Notes: generated by a model from the letters alone, not told the origin. DNA of 64,000 nt from Pedobacter lusitanus (GCF_040026395.1 NZ_CP157278.1:3534001-3598000), one strand, 5' to 3'; counted from the stretch's first letter, positions 8,462-18,578 are shown. Numbers and translations are program-made.

Positions 8462-8469
8462 CAAAAGTA
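8462..8469 (-). promoter_or_regulatory. -7 box TACTTTTG for the rpsP operon
   Basis: The reverse strand reads TACTTTTG, an exact TAnnTTTG match, implying a leader of roughly 50 nt. The leader contains GC-rich segments (GCATCCCCGC, AGCTCCGGGAAC) that could fold; no known S16 autoregulatory structure was recognised. Confidence 0.6.
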
Positions 8470-8544
8470 AGTAAAATACTAATGATTAGCAAGATGCCAC
8501 AAAAATTATTAATGCGCCATATCATAATGACGCCTATTCCTTTT

Positions 8545-9528
8545 TTATAAAGACAAGATCTCTACCAGTTTTAACCAGGCAGGACTGACTTCTTCAGCAT
8601 CAATATGTTTAATCGCATGATCAAAAGGAGTGAATAAGATTTCCTTATTAATCTGTCCGACCATACCACCGGATCTACCTGCCAGCAAGCCTTCTACAGC
8701 AGCGACACCAAAACGGCTGGCCAACACCCTATCCATACAGCTTGGCTTTCCACCACGCTGAATATGTCCTAAAACAGACACCCGGATATCATAATTAGGA
8801 AAATTTTCTTTTAGAACTTCTCCCACATTAAAAGCTCCGCCAACTTCATCACCCTCGGCAACTATTATAATTTTGGAAGCTTTATCTTTCCGTCCGTATT
8901 CTAACCTTTTAATTAGCCCATCAACACCCATATTGGCTTCAGGAATCATAATTGCTTCAGCACCTACACCAATTCCACTTCTTAATGCTATTAATCCGGA
9001 ATCTCTGCCCATAACCTCTACAATGAAAAGCCTGTCATGTGATTCTGCTGTATCTCTGATCTTATCAATTGCATTTACAACTGTGTTAATTGCAGTATCA
9101 TAACCAATTGTAAAATCAGTCCCTGCAAGATCGTTATCAATTGTACCTGGCAACCCAATTACAGGGAAATCAAATTCACTTGTAAATAAATTCGCTCCTG
9201 TAAACGTACCGTCACCACCAATCACAACCATAGCATCAATATTATGCTCCTTTAACTGGTTATAAGCTTTTTGTCTTCCTTCCTTAGTCCTGAAGTCATC
9301 ACTTCTGGCAGTTTTAAGAATGGTTCCTCCACGCTGGATAATATTTGCAACGGATTTTCTGTCCATAGCGATAAAATCACCATTTATTAATCCTTCATAT
9401 CCTCTTAGTACTCCTGAAACATTTAAATCATAATATATACCCGCTCTGACTACTGCCCTTATGGCAGCATTCATCCCGGGTGCGTCTCCCCCTGATGTTA
9501 ATACAGCTATGTTCTTAATTTTATTCAT
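8545..9528 (-). CDS. pfkA: ATP-dependent 6-phosphofructokinase
   Basis: 327 residues, the normal size of bacterial PfkA. ATP site: SGGDAPGMN (12-20) and GGDGT (104-108). Catalytic GLPGTIDNDL (125-134), with the conserved aspartate in TID. The PEP/ADP effector region and the HIQRGG loop are present. It phosphorylates fructose 6-phosphate in glycolysis. Its ATG overlaps the stop of the upstream dsbD gene by one base (TAATG), which suggests translational coupling. Confidence 0.96.
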   Translation of the reverse strand: MNKIKNIAVLTSGGDAPGMNAAIRAVVRAGIYYDLNVSGVLRGYEGLINGDFIAMDRKSVANIIQRGGTILKTARSDDFRTKEGRQKAYNQLKEHNIDAMVVIGGDGTFTGANLFTSEFDFPVIGLPGTIDNDLAGTDFTIGYDTAINTVVNAIDKIRDTAESHDRLFIVEVMGRDSGLIALRSGIGVGAEAIMIPEANMGVDGLIKRLEYGRKDKASKIIIVAEGDEVGGAFNVGEVLKENFPNYDIRVSVLGHIQRGGKPSCMDRVLASRFGVAAVEGLLAGRSGGMVGQINKEILFTPFDHAIKHIDAEEVSPAWLKLVEILSL

Positions 9529-11222
9529 TATTTCTTGGATGCTTTAAATTTATCAAGACCGCTTTGCAGATATGCAGCGTATTCTTTAGCGTCAAAGATT
9601 GCACCCTGAGGGGCAACCAAAGGAGCCAGATCATGCCCGCCAAGGACATAAAATGGCTGCGAGTTTGAGTTATAGGTCGTAGCCTGAAAATCTCCGTTCC
9701 AACGCCCCAGATCATCAGTTGTAGTTCTTAAAATTTTAGAATAATGAACTTTATCCTTAGGCATTTTCACCGAACGTTCGTCAACGTATAACTGTATAAG
9801 AACATACTCATCTTTAATTAAATGACCCACTTGCGGATCTATCCACACCTTGTCTTCCATTTTCCGGCAATTCACACATGCGTGACCGGTAAAATCTATC
9901 AGTACTGGTTTATTCACTTTTTTAGCATAAGCCAATCCTTCATCAAGATCAAAAAATGCATTAAAACCATGCGGAGGATGCAATACATCATTATATTTAA
10001 CTGAAGCAGGAAAATCAGATGATCCCTGTGAACTTCCATTACTGTTTCCACCCAAAATGAAATCCTGTGTATTCAAAGGAGGAGCGATACCACTTAAGAT
10101 ATTAACCGGAGCCCCCCAAAGACCAGGGACAAGATACATGGCAAAAGAGAAAGAGAAAATAGCAAAAAACAACCTTGGCACAGAAACGTAAGGGATATCA
10201 CTGTCATGTGAAAACTTAATTTTGCCAAGTATATAAATCCCCATCAGGAAAAAGATAACAATCCACAATACAAGGAATATCTCTCTGTCAAACCATTCCC
10301 AGTGCCAAACCAGATCAGCCGCAGATAAAAACTTAAGCGCCAGAGCCAGCTCTAAAAATCCAAGACAAACCTTTACACTATTTAACCAGCCACCCGATTT
10401 AGGCATACTATTCAGGAAACCAGGAAATATTGCAGACAAAGTAAAAGGAAGTGCCAGTGCCACAGCAAAACCAAACATCCCTATTGCGGGCGCAAGAATC
10501 TCACCTTTAGAACTTGCCTGTACCAGCAAGGTGCCTATAATCGGCCCGGTGCAGGAAAATGAAACCAAAGCCAGTGAAGCGGCCATAAAAAATATTCCGC
10601 CAAGACCTTTACTATCATCGGCCTTCTGATCAATTTTATTGACAAAAGAACTTGGCAGGGTAATTTCAAAAGCACCAAAAAATGATACTGCAAAAACAAC
10701 AAGTAAAATAAAGAAAGCGAAATTAAACCAACCACTGCTGCTCAACTCATTAAGTTTAGCCGAACCAAAAAGCAGCGTAATCAATAATCCAAAGGCTACA
10801 TAGATTATGATAATTGATATTCCATAAATTATTGCTTGTCCTATTCCTTTTTTTCGGCTGCCGGCTCTCTTAGTAAAATAACTTACAGTAAGCGGCACCA
10901 TAGGAAAAATACAAGGCATGAGAAAAGCAATGAATCCGCCAATTAACCCTTGTATAAAGGTCTGCCATAATGTTTTTTCCTGTTCAGTTTGCTGCAAAAC
11001 AGGCGCAGTTTTAACGTCAGAAACTGCTTTAACGCTATCCTTCCTGACACTATCTTTCACAACAGCATTTGCAGCACTATCTGCTGCAGAACCAATTTCG
11101 GTAAATTGAATGTCATCACTTACCGCAGTAGAATCATGACTTTGTACCAAAGCAAAACCCTCGCTGGAATGCAGGAAAAGCATTGAAAGGACCAAGCCTA
11201 GCATTAAAATTAACTTTTTCAT
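9528..11222 (-). CDS. dsbD: DsbD-type thiol:disulfide interchange protein (membrane plus thioredoxin domains)
   Basis: 564 residues. Signal peptide at 1-24, a Ser/Lys-rich linker, then the eight-helix electron-transfer domain with its two redox cysteines, Cys104 (LMPCIFPMVP) and Cys224 (SFSCTGPIIG). A periplasmic thioredoxin-like domain follows (about 415-560) with the CVNC active site at 449-452. It carries reducing power from cytoplasmic thioredoxin to the periplasm. The N-terminal DsbD-alpha domain of the classic three-domain protein is missing; the separate upstream gene at 11413-11862 encodes a domain of that type. Function assignment is firm at family level. Confidence 0.93.
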   Translation of the reverse strand: MKKLILMLGLVLSMLFLHSSEGFALVQSHDSTAVSDDIQFTEIGSAADSAANAVVKDSVRKDSVKAVSDVKTAPVLQQTEQEKTLWQTFIQGLIGGFIAFLMPCIFPMVPLTVSYFTKRAGSRKKGIGQAIIYGISIIIIYVAFGLLITLLFGSAKLNELSSSGWFNFAFFILLVVFAVSFFGAFEITLPSSFVNKIDQKADDSKGLGGIFFMAASLALVSFSCTGPIIGTLLVQASSKGEILAPAIGMFGFAVALALPFTLSAIFPGFLNSMPKSGGWLNSVKVCLGFLELALALKFLSAADLVWHWEWFDREIFLVLWIVIFFLMGIYILGKIKFSHDSDIPYVSVPRLFFAIFSFSFAMYLVPGLWGAPVNILSGIAPPLNTQDFILGGNSNGSSQGSSDFPASVKYNDVLHPPHGFNAFFDLDEGLAYAKKVNKPVLIDFTGHACVNCRKMEDKVWIDPQVGHLIKDEYVLIQLYVDERSVKMPKDKVHYSKILRTTTDDLGRWNGDFQATTYNSNSQPFYVLGGHDLAPLVAPQGAIFDAKEYAAYLQSGLDKFKASKK

Positions 11223-11360
11223 TCTTATATTTTTTTAACCTGATTGGGTATCACCCTATTCTATAAGGCTGTGAAATTACTTATAATTTCTTGTTTAAAA
11301 AGTATTGAGTTATCGGATAGCCAATATTTTACTATACAGCGATATTCGATAGAAAAAGAC

Positions 11361-11393
11361 AAAAAAAAAGAGTGTCAGGAATCCTGACACTCT
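11361..11393 (-). terminator. Rho-independent terminator
   Basis: A perfect stem AGAGTGTCAGGA/TCCTGACACTCT with a run of A on the plus strand, which gives a T-tail on the minus strand. It sits about 20 bp after the DsbD-alpha-like gene and before dsbD, so the two halves of the system may be transcribed from separate promoters or by read-through. Confidence 0.88.
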
Positions 11394-11412
11394 TCATAAG
11401 CTATAAACAAAT

Positions 11413-11862
11413 CTATTTGACCTGAACTGAAAACTTCACCTCATCCGGAGGAAGACATTTCGTAGCATCGCAAACCATAAATTCTATTGTTCCTGTCACA
11501 ACAGTGGAAGGTTTATTCAATTTGACTTTCTGCTGAAAAACAACCTGGTTTTCAAAATAACCAACGTTCATATCAAAAACCTTTTCAAATTTAGAAAGAG
11601 CTTTCGGTTCAATAGTTTTTCCAACTACGGTGAAATCTTTTGATGGATTAAATTTAATGGTTGTTTTAACCGGTCCACCAGGTTTCACTGTTTGCGAATA
11701 GATATGCCAACCATCCTGGATAGTCGCTTTAAGGTAAACTATTGCTTCTGTATTACTGATTTTCTTTTGTGCATAAGACCACGTTACCGGAGTCTCAATC
11801 TGAGCTGACGCCCCAAGAACTGTAAATAATAAAAATGCAAATACTAAGGTTATTCTTTTCAT
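11413..11862 (-). CDS. Periplasmic DsbD-alpha-like (disulfide corrector) protein
   Basis: 149 residues with a signal peptide (cleavage after GASAQ, about 21). The mature protein matches the N-terminal domain of DsbD: the pattern DGWHIYSQTVKPGGP, and the redox pair in MVCDATKCLPPDEVKF, where the two cysteines are spaced as in an nDsbD active site. Likely role: accept electrons from the CVNC domain of the adjacent DsbD and reduce periplasmic substrates. That pairing is inferred from adjacency and from the missing N-domain in the neighbour. Confidence 0.85.
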   Translation of the reverse strand: MKRITLVFAFLLFTVLGASAQIETPVTWSYAQKKISNTEAIVYLKATIQDGWHIYSQTVKPGGPVKTTIKFNPSKDFTVVGKTIEPKALSKFEKVFDMNVGYFENQVVFQQKVKLNKPSTVVTGTIEFMVCDATKCLPPDEVKFSVQVK

Positions 11863-11905
11863 GTTTATAAATTATAATGGTGTTTTATGAAATGATAATT
11901 ATTGT

Positions 11906-12679
11906 TTATGGATGAACAAATTCAATTTCTTTAAAATTATACGTCTTTAATCCATCACTGGTTTCAAGACTTAATAACCCACTCTCACTCACATCAGTGA
12001 TTCTTCCCTCAATTATCTCGCCATTTTGTCTGTAATTAGCCTTTATATTATATTGGTAAAGATAACTCAGGTATTCCTTACGCAGGCCGCTATCCTTACC
12101 CGCTTTAAGTTTTAAATACCCTGCTTCAATATGACTGCAAATTTCTGCTAAAAGCGCTACTAAATCAACATGCCGATGTAAAATTTGAAAGATCGAACCT
12201 GCACGGTGCTCTAGTTCCGTTTCGTAAATTTCCTGATTAACATTTATCCCGATTCCGATAATACATGCCTTTATTCGACTTCCAGAGACGATATTCTCCA
12301 ATAATAAGCCGCCTATTTTTTTATCCATAAAATAGATGTCATTTGGCCATTTTATACTTAAACCTTTATCAATAATGCCTGAAAGCGCCTTTTGAATTGC
12401 TATACTAATAGTCATATTCAGGTTAAATTGCTCATTAAGCGGAAGAAAAGAAGGATGGAGAAGTACGCTAAAAGTCAGGTTTTTGCCTGGTTCTGCATGC
12501 CATTTGTTTCCTGCCTGGCCGCGTCCCTCATATTGATTCTCTGCCATAATAACAGTTCCTTCGGGTAATGGCTCGGAATTTGACACCATCCTTTTCAGAA
12601 AATTATTGGTAGAATCAACTGCTAATAATTTGATAAGATTTTGACCAACAAATAGTGTTGAAAAAGTGTTATTTTGCAA
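11906..12679 (-). CDS. birA: Biotin--[acetyl-CoA-carboxylase] ligase
   Basis: 257 residues, group I BirA without an N-terminal DNA-binding domain. Catalytic motif GRGQAGNKWHA (the GRGRxG loop), the substrate stretch IKWPNDIYF, KIGGLLLE, and a small C-terminal domain. It activates biotin with ATP and attaches it to biotin carboxyl carrier protein. The reading frame begins with TTG at 12679; no in-frame ATG occurs before the conserved core, so TTG is the best start. Divergent from rsfS. Confidence 0.93.
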   Translation of the reverse strand: MQNNTFSTLFVGQNLIKLLAVDSTNNFLKRMVSNSEPLPEGTVIMAENQYEGRGQAGNKWHAEPGKNLTFSVLLHPSFLPLNEQFNLNMTISIAIQKALSGIIDKGLSIKWPNDIYFMDKKIGGLLLENIVSGSRIKACIIGIGINVNQEIYETELEHRAGSIFQILHRHVDLVALLAEICSHIEAGYLKLKAGKDSGLRKEYLSYLYQYNIKANYRQNGEIIEGRITDVSESGLLSLETSDGLKTYNFKEIEFVHP

Positions 12680-12705
12680 TAGTTGATTTTATAGTTGTTA
12701 TTTAT

Positions 12706-12713
12706 CAAAAATA
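12706..12713 (-). promoter_or_regulatory. -7 box TATTTTTG for birA
   Basis: Exact TAnnTTTG match on the reverse strand in the 44-bp birA-rsfS gap, giving a predicted leader of about 20 nt. Confidence 0.45.
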
Positions 12714-12723
12714 AAACATTTTA

Positions 12724-13098
12724 ATGGTAAAAAAGAAAATAGTAAACCTTTCTACCTACCTTTCAGAAATAGCCGTTCAAGGCATGCAGGAAAAAAAGGG
12801 CCACGATATCGTCCGTCTGGACTTAAGAGAATTAAACAGCTCCGTATCAGATTATTTTATAGTTTGTAATGCAGATTCTTCAACACAGGTAAAAGCAATT
12901 GCTGATAGTGTTGAAGATGAAATTTACAAAAACACAGAAGCCACGCCGTGGAGAAAAGAAGGATTAGAAAATGCAGAATGGATAATTCTGGATTATTTTG
13001 ACGTTGTTATTCATATCTTCAAAACTGAAAAAAGAGATTTTTACGGTATAGAAGACTTATGGGGCGATGCTCAGACCACTTCTTATCAAAGCGCATAA
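12724..13098 (+). CDS. rsfS: Ribosomal silencing factor RsfS
   Basis: 124 residues, typical for the DUF143/Iojap family. Core signature SSVSDYFIVCNADSSTQVKAIADSV and the C-terminal WIILDYFDVVIHIF are present. It binds L14 and blocks subunit joining under starvation. It precedes ftsH by 35 bp and is probably cotranscribed. Confidence 0.94.
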   Translation: MVKKKIVNLSTYLSEIAVQGMQEKKGHDIVRLDLRELNSSVSDYFIVCNADSSTQVKAIADSVEDEIYKNTEATPWRKEGLENAEWIILDYFDVVIHIFKTEKRDFYGIEDLWGDAQTTSYQSA

Positions 13099-13133
13099 CC
13101 AGTTACAATCTTATACATTTTTTTGAATCAACG

Positions 13134-15227
13134 ATGAAAGAGAAAGAAAATACTAAGCCCAAATTAATAAAGAGAATACCGAACATTCCAAAAAAGCCTC
13201 AAAAAGGATCAAACTTTAATATATTCTGGGTTTACGCTGCTATCATTTTAGGCCTTGTCCTGGTTTCCGTTTTATTTACCAATGATACTAATAAAACAAT
13301 TACATACAGGGAGTTTGAAACAAACATGCTCGCTCCTGGAGATGTTCAAAAAATAGTTGCCTACAAATATGAAGACCTGGTCAGGGCCGATGTTTTTATT
13401 AAGCCAGATCGTCTGAACCAGGAGAAATATAAAAAATACCAGACCAAAAGTAATTTTGGCTCAACCGGTGGCCCGACAGTATCTTTTACCGCGGGTTCAA
13501 TGGATGCTCTGGATAAGCAATTATCTGAGTCACAGAAAGCAGTTCCTGTTGACAGTCAGATTTTAGCTGAGAAAGAAACCAGACAGAGCACATTCAATTC
13601 ATGGTTCTTCACAGTAATTATTCCTGTGTTGTTATTCATTGGATTCTGGATCTTTATCATGCGCAAAATGGGTGGCGGTGCCGGCGGTGGTGGTGGACAG
13701 ATTTTCAATATAGGAAAATCTAAAGCAACCCTGTTCGACAAAGAAAGCCAGGTAAACGTGACCTTTAATGATGTTGCTGGTCTGGAAGAAGCCAAACAGG
13801 AGGTTATGGAAATCGTAGATTTCCTTAAAAACCCAAAAAAATATACTAACCTGGGTGGTAAGATACCAAAAGGAGCTCTTCTTGTTGGTTCCCCGGGTAC
13901 AGGTAAAACCTTATTGGCCAAAGCCGTTGCCGGTGAAGCTCAGGTTCCGTTTTTCTCTCTGTCAGGTTCTGACTTTGTAGAAATGTTTGTGGGAGTTGGT
14001 GCATCCCGTGTACGTGACTTATTCAAACAGGCTAAGGATAAAGCGCCTTGTATTATCTTTATTGATGAGGTGGATGCAATCGGTCGTGCCCGTGGAAAAA
14101 ACAGCATGATGGGTGGCAATGACGAACGTGAAAATACATTGAATCAGTTACTGGTAGAGATGGATGGTTTCGGTACAGATTCTGGAATTATTATTCTTGC
14201 TGCAACTAACCGTCCTGATGTATTAGATAGTGCATTACTTCGTCCGGGAAGATTTGACAGACAAATTTCTATTGATAAACCTGATTTGGTTGGCAGAGAG
14301 CAGATTTTTAAGGTTCACCTGAAACCAATCAAGACTGATGTAGTTGTGGACGCCAAAAAACTTTCCGCTCAAACCCCTGGTTTTGCTGGTGCCGAAATTG
14401 CCAACGTTTGTAATGAAGCTGCATTAATCGCTGCCAGAAGGAATAAGGAATCAGTTGACATGCAGGATTTCCAGGATGCAATTGACCGCGTTATTGGTGG
14501 CTTAGAGAAGAAAAACAAAATCATCTCTCCAGAGGAGAAACGCATAGTTGCCTATCACGAAGCCGGACACGCTATAGCAGGATGGTTCCTTGAACATGCC
14601 GACCCACTGGTTAAAGTTTCTATTGTACCGCGTGGTGTAGCAGCCCTTGGTTATGCGCAATATTTACCTAAAGAACAGTTCCTGTATACTACAGAACAAC
14701 TTACTGATGGCATGTGTATGACTATGGGTGGCCGTGTTGCAGAAGATCTTGTTTTTGGTAAAATATCCACTGGTGCACAGAATGACCTGGAAAGAATTAC
14801 CAAATTGTCTTATGCAATGGTGACTATTTACGGAATGAACACAACTATTGGAAATGTTTCTTTCCATGATCCGCAAAACGAGTATAATTTCAACAAACCA
14901 TATTCAGAAAAAACGTCTGAACTGATTGATATCGAAGTACGTACATTGATCAATCAGGTTTATGAAAGAACCATGCAATTATTGATCGAAAAGAGAGAAG
15001 GCCTGGAAAAACTTGCAGAAAAGCTATTGGAAAAAGAGATTCTTTTCCAGGCAGATCTTGAAGAAATCCTGGGCAAACGTCCTTTCGATAACCGTACTAC
15101 ATATGATGAATTCGTGAATGGAACAGGTGATCAAAAACCTGCTGCTGAAGGTCTACTTCATGAAGGCGTCGGAGAGACAACAGACCCGTCTTCTCCATTG
15201 GTAACGCCTTTAAATTCTGAATCATAA
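13134..15227 (+). CDS. ftsH: ATP-dependent zinc metalloprotease FtsH
   Basis: 697 residues from the ATG at 13134; an in-frame ATG at 13059 would overlap rsfS and add 25 residues unlike FtsH, so I reject it. TM1 about 31-48, periplasmic domain about 50-155, TM2 about 158-176, then a Gly-rich linker. AAA domain: Walker A GSPGTGKT (252-259), Walker B IIFIDE (307-312), arginine-finger region [19 protein letters not shown]. Protease zinc site HEAGH at 475-479. It degrades membrane and short-lived cytoplasmic proteins at the inner membrane. A hairpin follows the stop. Confidence 0.97.
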   Translation: MKEKENTKPKLIKRIPNIPKKPQKGSNFNIFWVYAAIILGLVLVSVLFTNDTNKTITYREFETNMLAPGDVQKIVAYKYEDLVRADVFIKPDRLNQEKYKKYQTKSNFGSTGGPTVSFTAGSMDALDKQLSESQKAVPVDSQILAEKETRQSTFNSWFFTVIIPVLLFIGFWIFIMRKMGGGAGGGGGQIFNIGKSKATLFDKESQVNVTFNDVAGLEEAKQEVMEIVDFLKNPKKYTNLGGKIPKGALLVGSPGTGKTLLAKAVAGEAQVPFFSLSGSDFVEMFVGVGASRVRDLFKQAKDKAPCIIFIDEVDAIGRARGKNSMMGGNDERENTLNQLLVEMDGFGTDSGIIILAATNRPDVLDSALLRPGRFDRQISIDKPDLVGREQIFKVHLKPIKTDVVVDAKKLSAQTPGFAGAEIANVCNEAALIAARRNKESVDMQDFQDAIDRVIGGLEKKNKIISPEEKRIVAYHEAGHAIAGWFLEHADPLVKVSIVPRGVAALGYAQYLPKEQFLYTTEQLTDGMCMTMGGRVAEDLVFGKISTGAQNDLERITKLSYAMVTIYGMNTTIGNVSFHDPQNEYNFNKPYSEKTSELIDIEVRTLINQVYERTMQLLIEKREGLEKLAEKLLEKEILFQADLEEILGKRPFDNRTTYDEFVNGTGDQKPAAEGLLHEGVGETTDPSSPLVTPLNSES

Positions 15228-15243
15228 TAATTATCTTTATGGA

Positions 15244-15284
15244 GCTGTTACCAGAATATCTGGTAACAGCAAATCCATTTTTTT
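15244..15284 (+). terminator. Hairpin terminator after ftsH
   Basis: A 12-bp perfect stem GCTGTTACCAGA/TCTGGTAACAGC with a 3-nt loop at 15244-15270, followed by AAATCCA and eight T. The T-run ends next to the LUD gene ATG, so the LUD gene may be expressed by read-through. Confidence 0.65.
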
Positions 15285-15929
15285 ATGCAAGAGAATATTT
15301 CTTCAAAGGAGTTAATGCTAAAAAAGATAAGGAAAGCTCTGCTGGAAAAAAGAGATAACCCTTATCCTAATTTAGAAGAAACCCCACTCTACAAGACCAA
15401 TACAGAAATTCCGGAAATTTTATTTGCCGAGCAGCTCACTGCTGTTTCAGGAAATTTTATTTATTGTGAAAACGGTGTTGAATTTATTGAAAACATCCTT
15501 GAACTTGCGGATAAGTTTAAATGGAGAAAAATCTATTGCTGGGAAACCGAGCTTCAGAATTTACTTTCCACTTATGAATTTCCATTTTACAAGACTGATA
15601 AGGACTTTGAGATGGCTGAAGTTGGAATTACCATGTGTGAAGCCCTAATTGCCAGAAATGGCTCCATTTTGCTTAGCAATCAGAACGAAGCGGGTAGAAG
15701 ACTAAGTATTTTTCCTCATCATCATATTGTTATTGCCAGAACCGGTCAGTTGGTAATGGACCTTAAAGATGGCTTTCAATTAATAAAAAACAAATACGGA
15801 TCGCGGATTCCATCAATGATCAGTACGGTCACCGGCCCAAGCAGAACAGCCGATATTGAAAAGACACTTGTTCTTGGTGCCCATGGTCCAAAAGAATTAT
15901 TTGTTTTTTTAATTGATGATTTCTCTTAA
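15285..15929 (+). CDS. LUD (LutC/YkgG) domain protein
   Basis: 214 residues. The C-terminal half carries LUD hallmarks: MCEALIARNGSILLSNQNEAGRR, PHHHIVIARTGQLV and TGPSRTADIEKTLVLGAHGP. LutC-type proteins work with LutA and LutB in lactate oxidation, but no such partners are present here. The gene stands alone after ftsH, so the substrate is unknown; a general redox or chaperone role is possible. Confidence 0.85.
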   Translation: MQENISSKELMLKKIRKALLEKRDNPYPNLEETPLYKTNTEIPEILFAEQLTAVSGNFIYCENGVEFIENILELADKFKWRKIYCWETELQNLLSTYEFPFYKTDKDFEMAEVGITMCEALIARNGSILLSNQNEAGRRLSIFPHHHIVIARTGQLVMDLKDGFQLIKNKYGSRIPSMISTVTGPSRTADIEKTLVLGAHGPKELFVFLIDDFS

Positions 15930-15993
15930 ATTTTTGTTTTCAATAAATTAATCCTAGTTTTATACTAAATACTAAAATAGTATACGGTTCAGA

Positions 15994-17076
15994 ATGGGTA
16001 ATAAAAAGCATATATCTTCAGTAATTGCAGGCACAGGAAGTTACATTCCGGAGAACATCGTTTCAGGTGATTCTTTCCTGAACTCTACTTTTTACGAAAA
16101 CGGACTCATTCTTGAAAAGGACAACGCAGACATTATTAGTAAATTCTCTGAAATTACTGAAATTATAGAACGTCGTTACATAGATGATAACCTGTTGAAC
16201 AGCAACATTGCTACAATTGCCGCACAAAGGGCTCTTGACGATGCTAAAATCGATAAAGAGACATTGGATCATATCATTGTATGCCATAACTTCGGAGATA
16301 TCCACCATGGCAGTAACCGTATGGATATTCTGCCTTCGCTTGCTGCTAAAGTTAAACAGCAACTGGAAATCGTAAATCCGGATTGTGTTTCTTACGATAT
16401 CATTTTTGGATGTCCGGGGTGGGTTCAAGGTGCTATACAGGCAAATTATCTAATTCAAAGCGGCGATGCAAAACGTGTTTTGGTCATTGGATCAGAAACA
16501 CTATCCCGAATAATTGACCCGCATGACCGGGATAGCATGATATTTTCAGATGGGGCAGGAGCTGTAGTTTTTGAAGCAACTGAAGATGATCAGCCGATCG
16601 GTATTATTGCTCATAAAACTCAAACGTTTGCGGGTAATTTCGCCTCGCTCTTGTACATGTCTAAAAGCTGTAATCCAGCTGCAAATGATGGTAATACCTA
16701 CATGAAAATGAATGGTCGCAAGCTATATGAATTTGCGGTTGTAAACGTTCCTCATGTGGTAAAAATGGCTATAGATAAAGCAGAGCTGGATATTGAGGAT
16801 ATCAAAACCGTATTTATTCATCAGGCAAATGGCAAAATGGACAATGCGATTATGAAAAGACTTTTCAAATTATATCATAAGGACTCAGTGCCCGAAAACC
16901 TTGTACCTATGACCATTTCATGGTTAGGTAATAGTTCAGTTGCAACTATCCCTACCTTGTTAGACCTGGTCATCAAAGAAAAGGTTGCCGGCTATAAAAT
17001 AAAGAAAGGCGAATATGCCGTATTTGCTTCTGTAGGAGCAGGAATGCATATTAACGCCTTCGTATATCGATTTTAA
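15994..17076 (+). CDS. 3-oxoacyl-ACP synthase III (KAS III)-like protein
   Basis: 360 residues with the thiolase fold and a complete KAS III triad: Cys140 in IIFGCPGWVQG, His276 in FIHQANGKM and Asn313 in WLGNSSVATIP. It is longer than FabH (about 320-335) and has no neighbouring fatty-acid genes, so it may be a specialised condensing enzyme rather than the housekeeping FabH. The extension lies near the N-terminus (about 25-65). It overlaps the end of the convergent TPR gene by 4 bp. Confidence 0.85.
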   Translation: MGNKKHISSVIAGTGSYIPENIVSGDSFLNSTFYENGLILEKDNADIISKFSEITEIIERRYIDDNLLNSNIATIAAQRALDDAKIDKETLDHIIVCHNFGDIHHGSNRMDILPSLAAKVKQQLEIVNPDCVSYDIIFGCPGWVQGAIQANYLIQSGDAKRVLVIGSETLSRIIDPHDRDSMIFSDGAGAVVFEATEDDQPIGIIAHKTQTFAGNFASLLYMSKSCNPAANDGNTYMKMNGRKLYEFAVVNVPHVVKMAIDKAELDIEDIKTVFIHQANGKMDNAIMKRLFKLYHKDSVPENLVPMTISWLGNSSVATIPTLLDLVIKEKVAGYKIKKGEYAVFASVGAGMHINAFVYRF

Positions 17077-18578
17077 TTGTTCAGTTTTCTCAGACCGTCT
17101 TTTGCCTGAGTCTCAATACTGTTCTCATATTCATGATTTTTCATATTGATTGCCTGGCTAAAGTAAACTTTAGCCTTGGCATCATTCTTTTTACCTGCAT
17201 ATATCTTGCCCATATTCAAGGCAGAAGTTGCAGCATAATAGTATTTTAAATTCTTGCCATTGTTTACAGCATTCTGATAATATTGTAATGCGTTATCATC
17301 CTTGCCCAGAGCATCATATATTCTGCCCATACGATAGTAGTATTCTACTTTATCTTTTACAGACTGATAACCCGATGCGTTTTCATCCACGAGCAAATCC
17401 AGCGCTTTAGCATAATAGCCTCCATCAAATAATAGCCTGGCCTTTAATAAGCTGTTATCCGGAGCGGGGGCACCAGCCTCATTCACCGCTTGTTTATCTT
17501 TTTCTGCATAAGTATAACCTGAGCTCTTAACTTTAGCTATATAGCCTCTATAAGCTCCCGTGTCGCCATTTAATAACGCTATCCACGACAAGTGAAGGTT
17601 TGCATCTTTAATGTAATTCACGCCCTTATTCAGCTGCAAAAATCTTTTGAAATTATTTGTAGCTGAATAATCCAGTTTATTCAGCTTTGCAGTACCCATT
17701 AACAATTCCAGATAAGGGAATGCCTGATAACCTTCACCAGCAGGTCGTTTTGCAAGAATAGCTATAGCCTCTTCATTGTGACCGTTTCTGGCACATACAT
17801 ATGCTTGAAGATATGCTTTTAATAGGCTATTATCTGATATTCTGGCAGTATACTTCATAGTTTTAGCATAAGCTTCAGGAGAATGAATTACATCGGATAA
17901 AACATAAGAATAATAAAACACGACTTCTTCATAAAAGGGCTCGAAAGTAGAACGGGGTAGGTTTTGAGCAAGTTTATCCAGCATAACAAGTCCCTTTTGC
18001 ACATCCCCCTTTACACCAAAAGTAGAAAGAGTACTTTTGAGCACACCGTCTGGCAAATTCCCTAAAAAAACATTGATAAGACCTAAACCTTTACTATTTA
18101 AGTGAAATCCAGGAAATTTCTTATTATTTTCCTGCAATAAACCATTAGCTTTTTTGATTTCTCTGGCAGCAGTGAAATACTCTCCATACCGACTTCTCAA
18201 TAAAGCCCATTGCAAATTGATTTCCGCTTGCGCATATAAATAATATGGAGACTTTTCATCGTCATCTTCAATCTGGCTTAACCTGCTGGATTTTTCATCT
18301 TTCAATTTGTCAAAATCCTGCTTGCTTTCTACCGTGATCAGGTAAAAATAATCTGCATAATTCTCCAATAAAGGAACGATAGAATTCTTTGGGTGCACAT
18401 TCTTTTCTGCAGCAATCAATTGTTTTGCTGCATTTATTTTAAGCTCAAATATCAATTGATAAGCCTTCAGGCAATTTGCATTAAAATCAAAGTTGGCATG
18501 TACTGTACCGGGAAGAGCTAAAAGCAGAGGTAAAAGACAATATTTTAACAGGATTATCAGTTTCCTTTTGGCAGGCAT
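17073..18578 (-). CDS. TPR-repeat protein, exported
   Basis: About 501 residues from the ATG at 18578, which gives a textbook signal peptide (MPAKRKLIILLKYCLLPLLLAL ending GTVHA); an ATG 30 bp upstream is in frame and gives 511 residues. The C-terminal third holds tetratricopeptide-like repeats (YYYRMGRIYDALGKDDNALQYYQNAV, ALNMGKIYAGKKNDAKAKVYFSQAI). TPRs bind protein partners; no catalytic motif is seen. Function unknown. Confidence 0.85.
   Translation of the reverse strand: MPAKRKLIILLKYCLLPLLLALPGTVHANFDFNANCLKAYQLIFELKINAAKQLIAAEKNVHPKNSIVPLLENYADYFYLITVESKQDFDKLKDEKSSRLSQIEDDDEKSPYYLYAQAEINLQWALLRSRYGEYFTAAREIKKANGLLQENNKKFPGFHLNSKGLGLINVFLGNLPDGVLKSTLSTFGVKGDVQKGLVMLDKLAQNLPRSTFEPFYEEVVFYYSYVLSDVIHSPEAYAKTMKYTARISDNSLLKAYLQAYVCARNGHNEEAIAILAKRPAGEGYQAFPYLELLMGTAKLNKLDYSATNNFKRFLQLNKGVNYIKDANLHLSWIALLNGDTGAYRGYIAKVKSSGYTYAEKDKQAVNEAGAPAPDNSLLKARLLFDGGYYAKALDLLVDENASGYQSVKDKVEYYYRMGRIYDALGKDDNALQYYQNAVNNGKNLKYYYAATSALNMGKIYAGKKNDAKAKVYFSQAINMKNHEYENSIETQAKDGLRKLNN

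Noticed and set aside
13059..13133. Upstream ATG for ftsH
   Set aside because: It overlaps rsfS and the added 25 residues do not resemble FtsH; the ATG at 13134 precedes the normal FtsH N-terminus.
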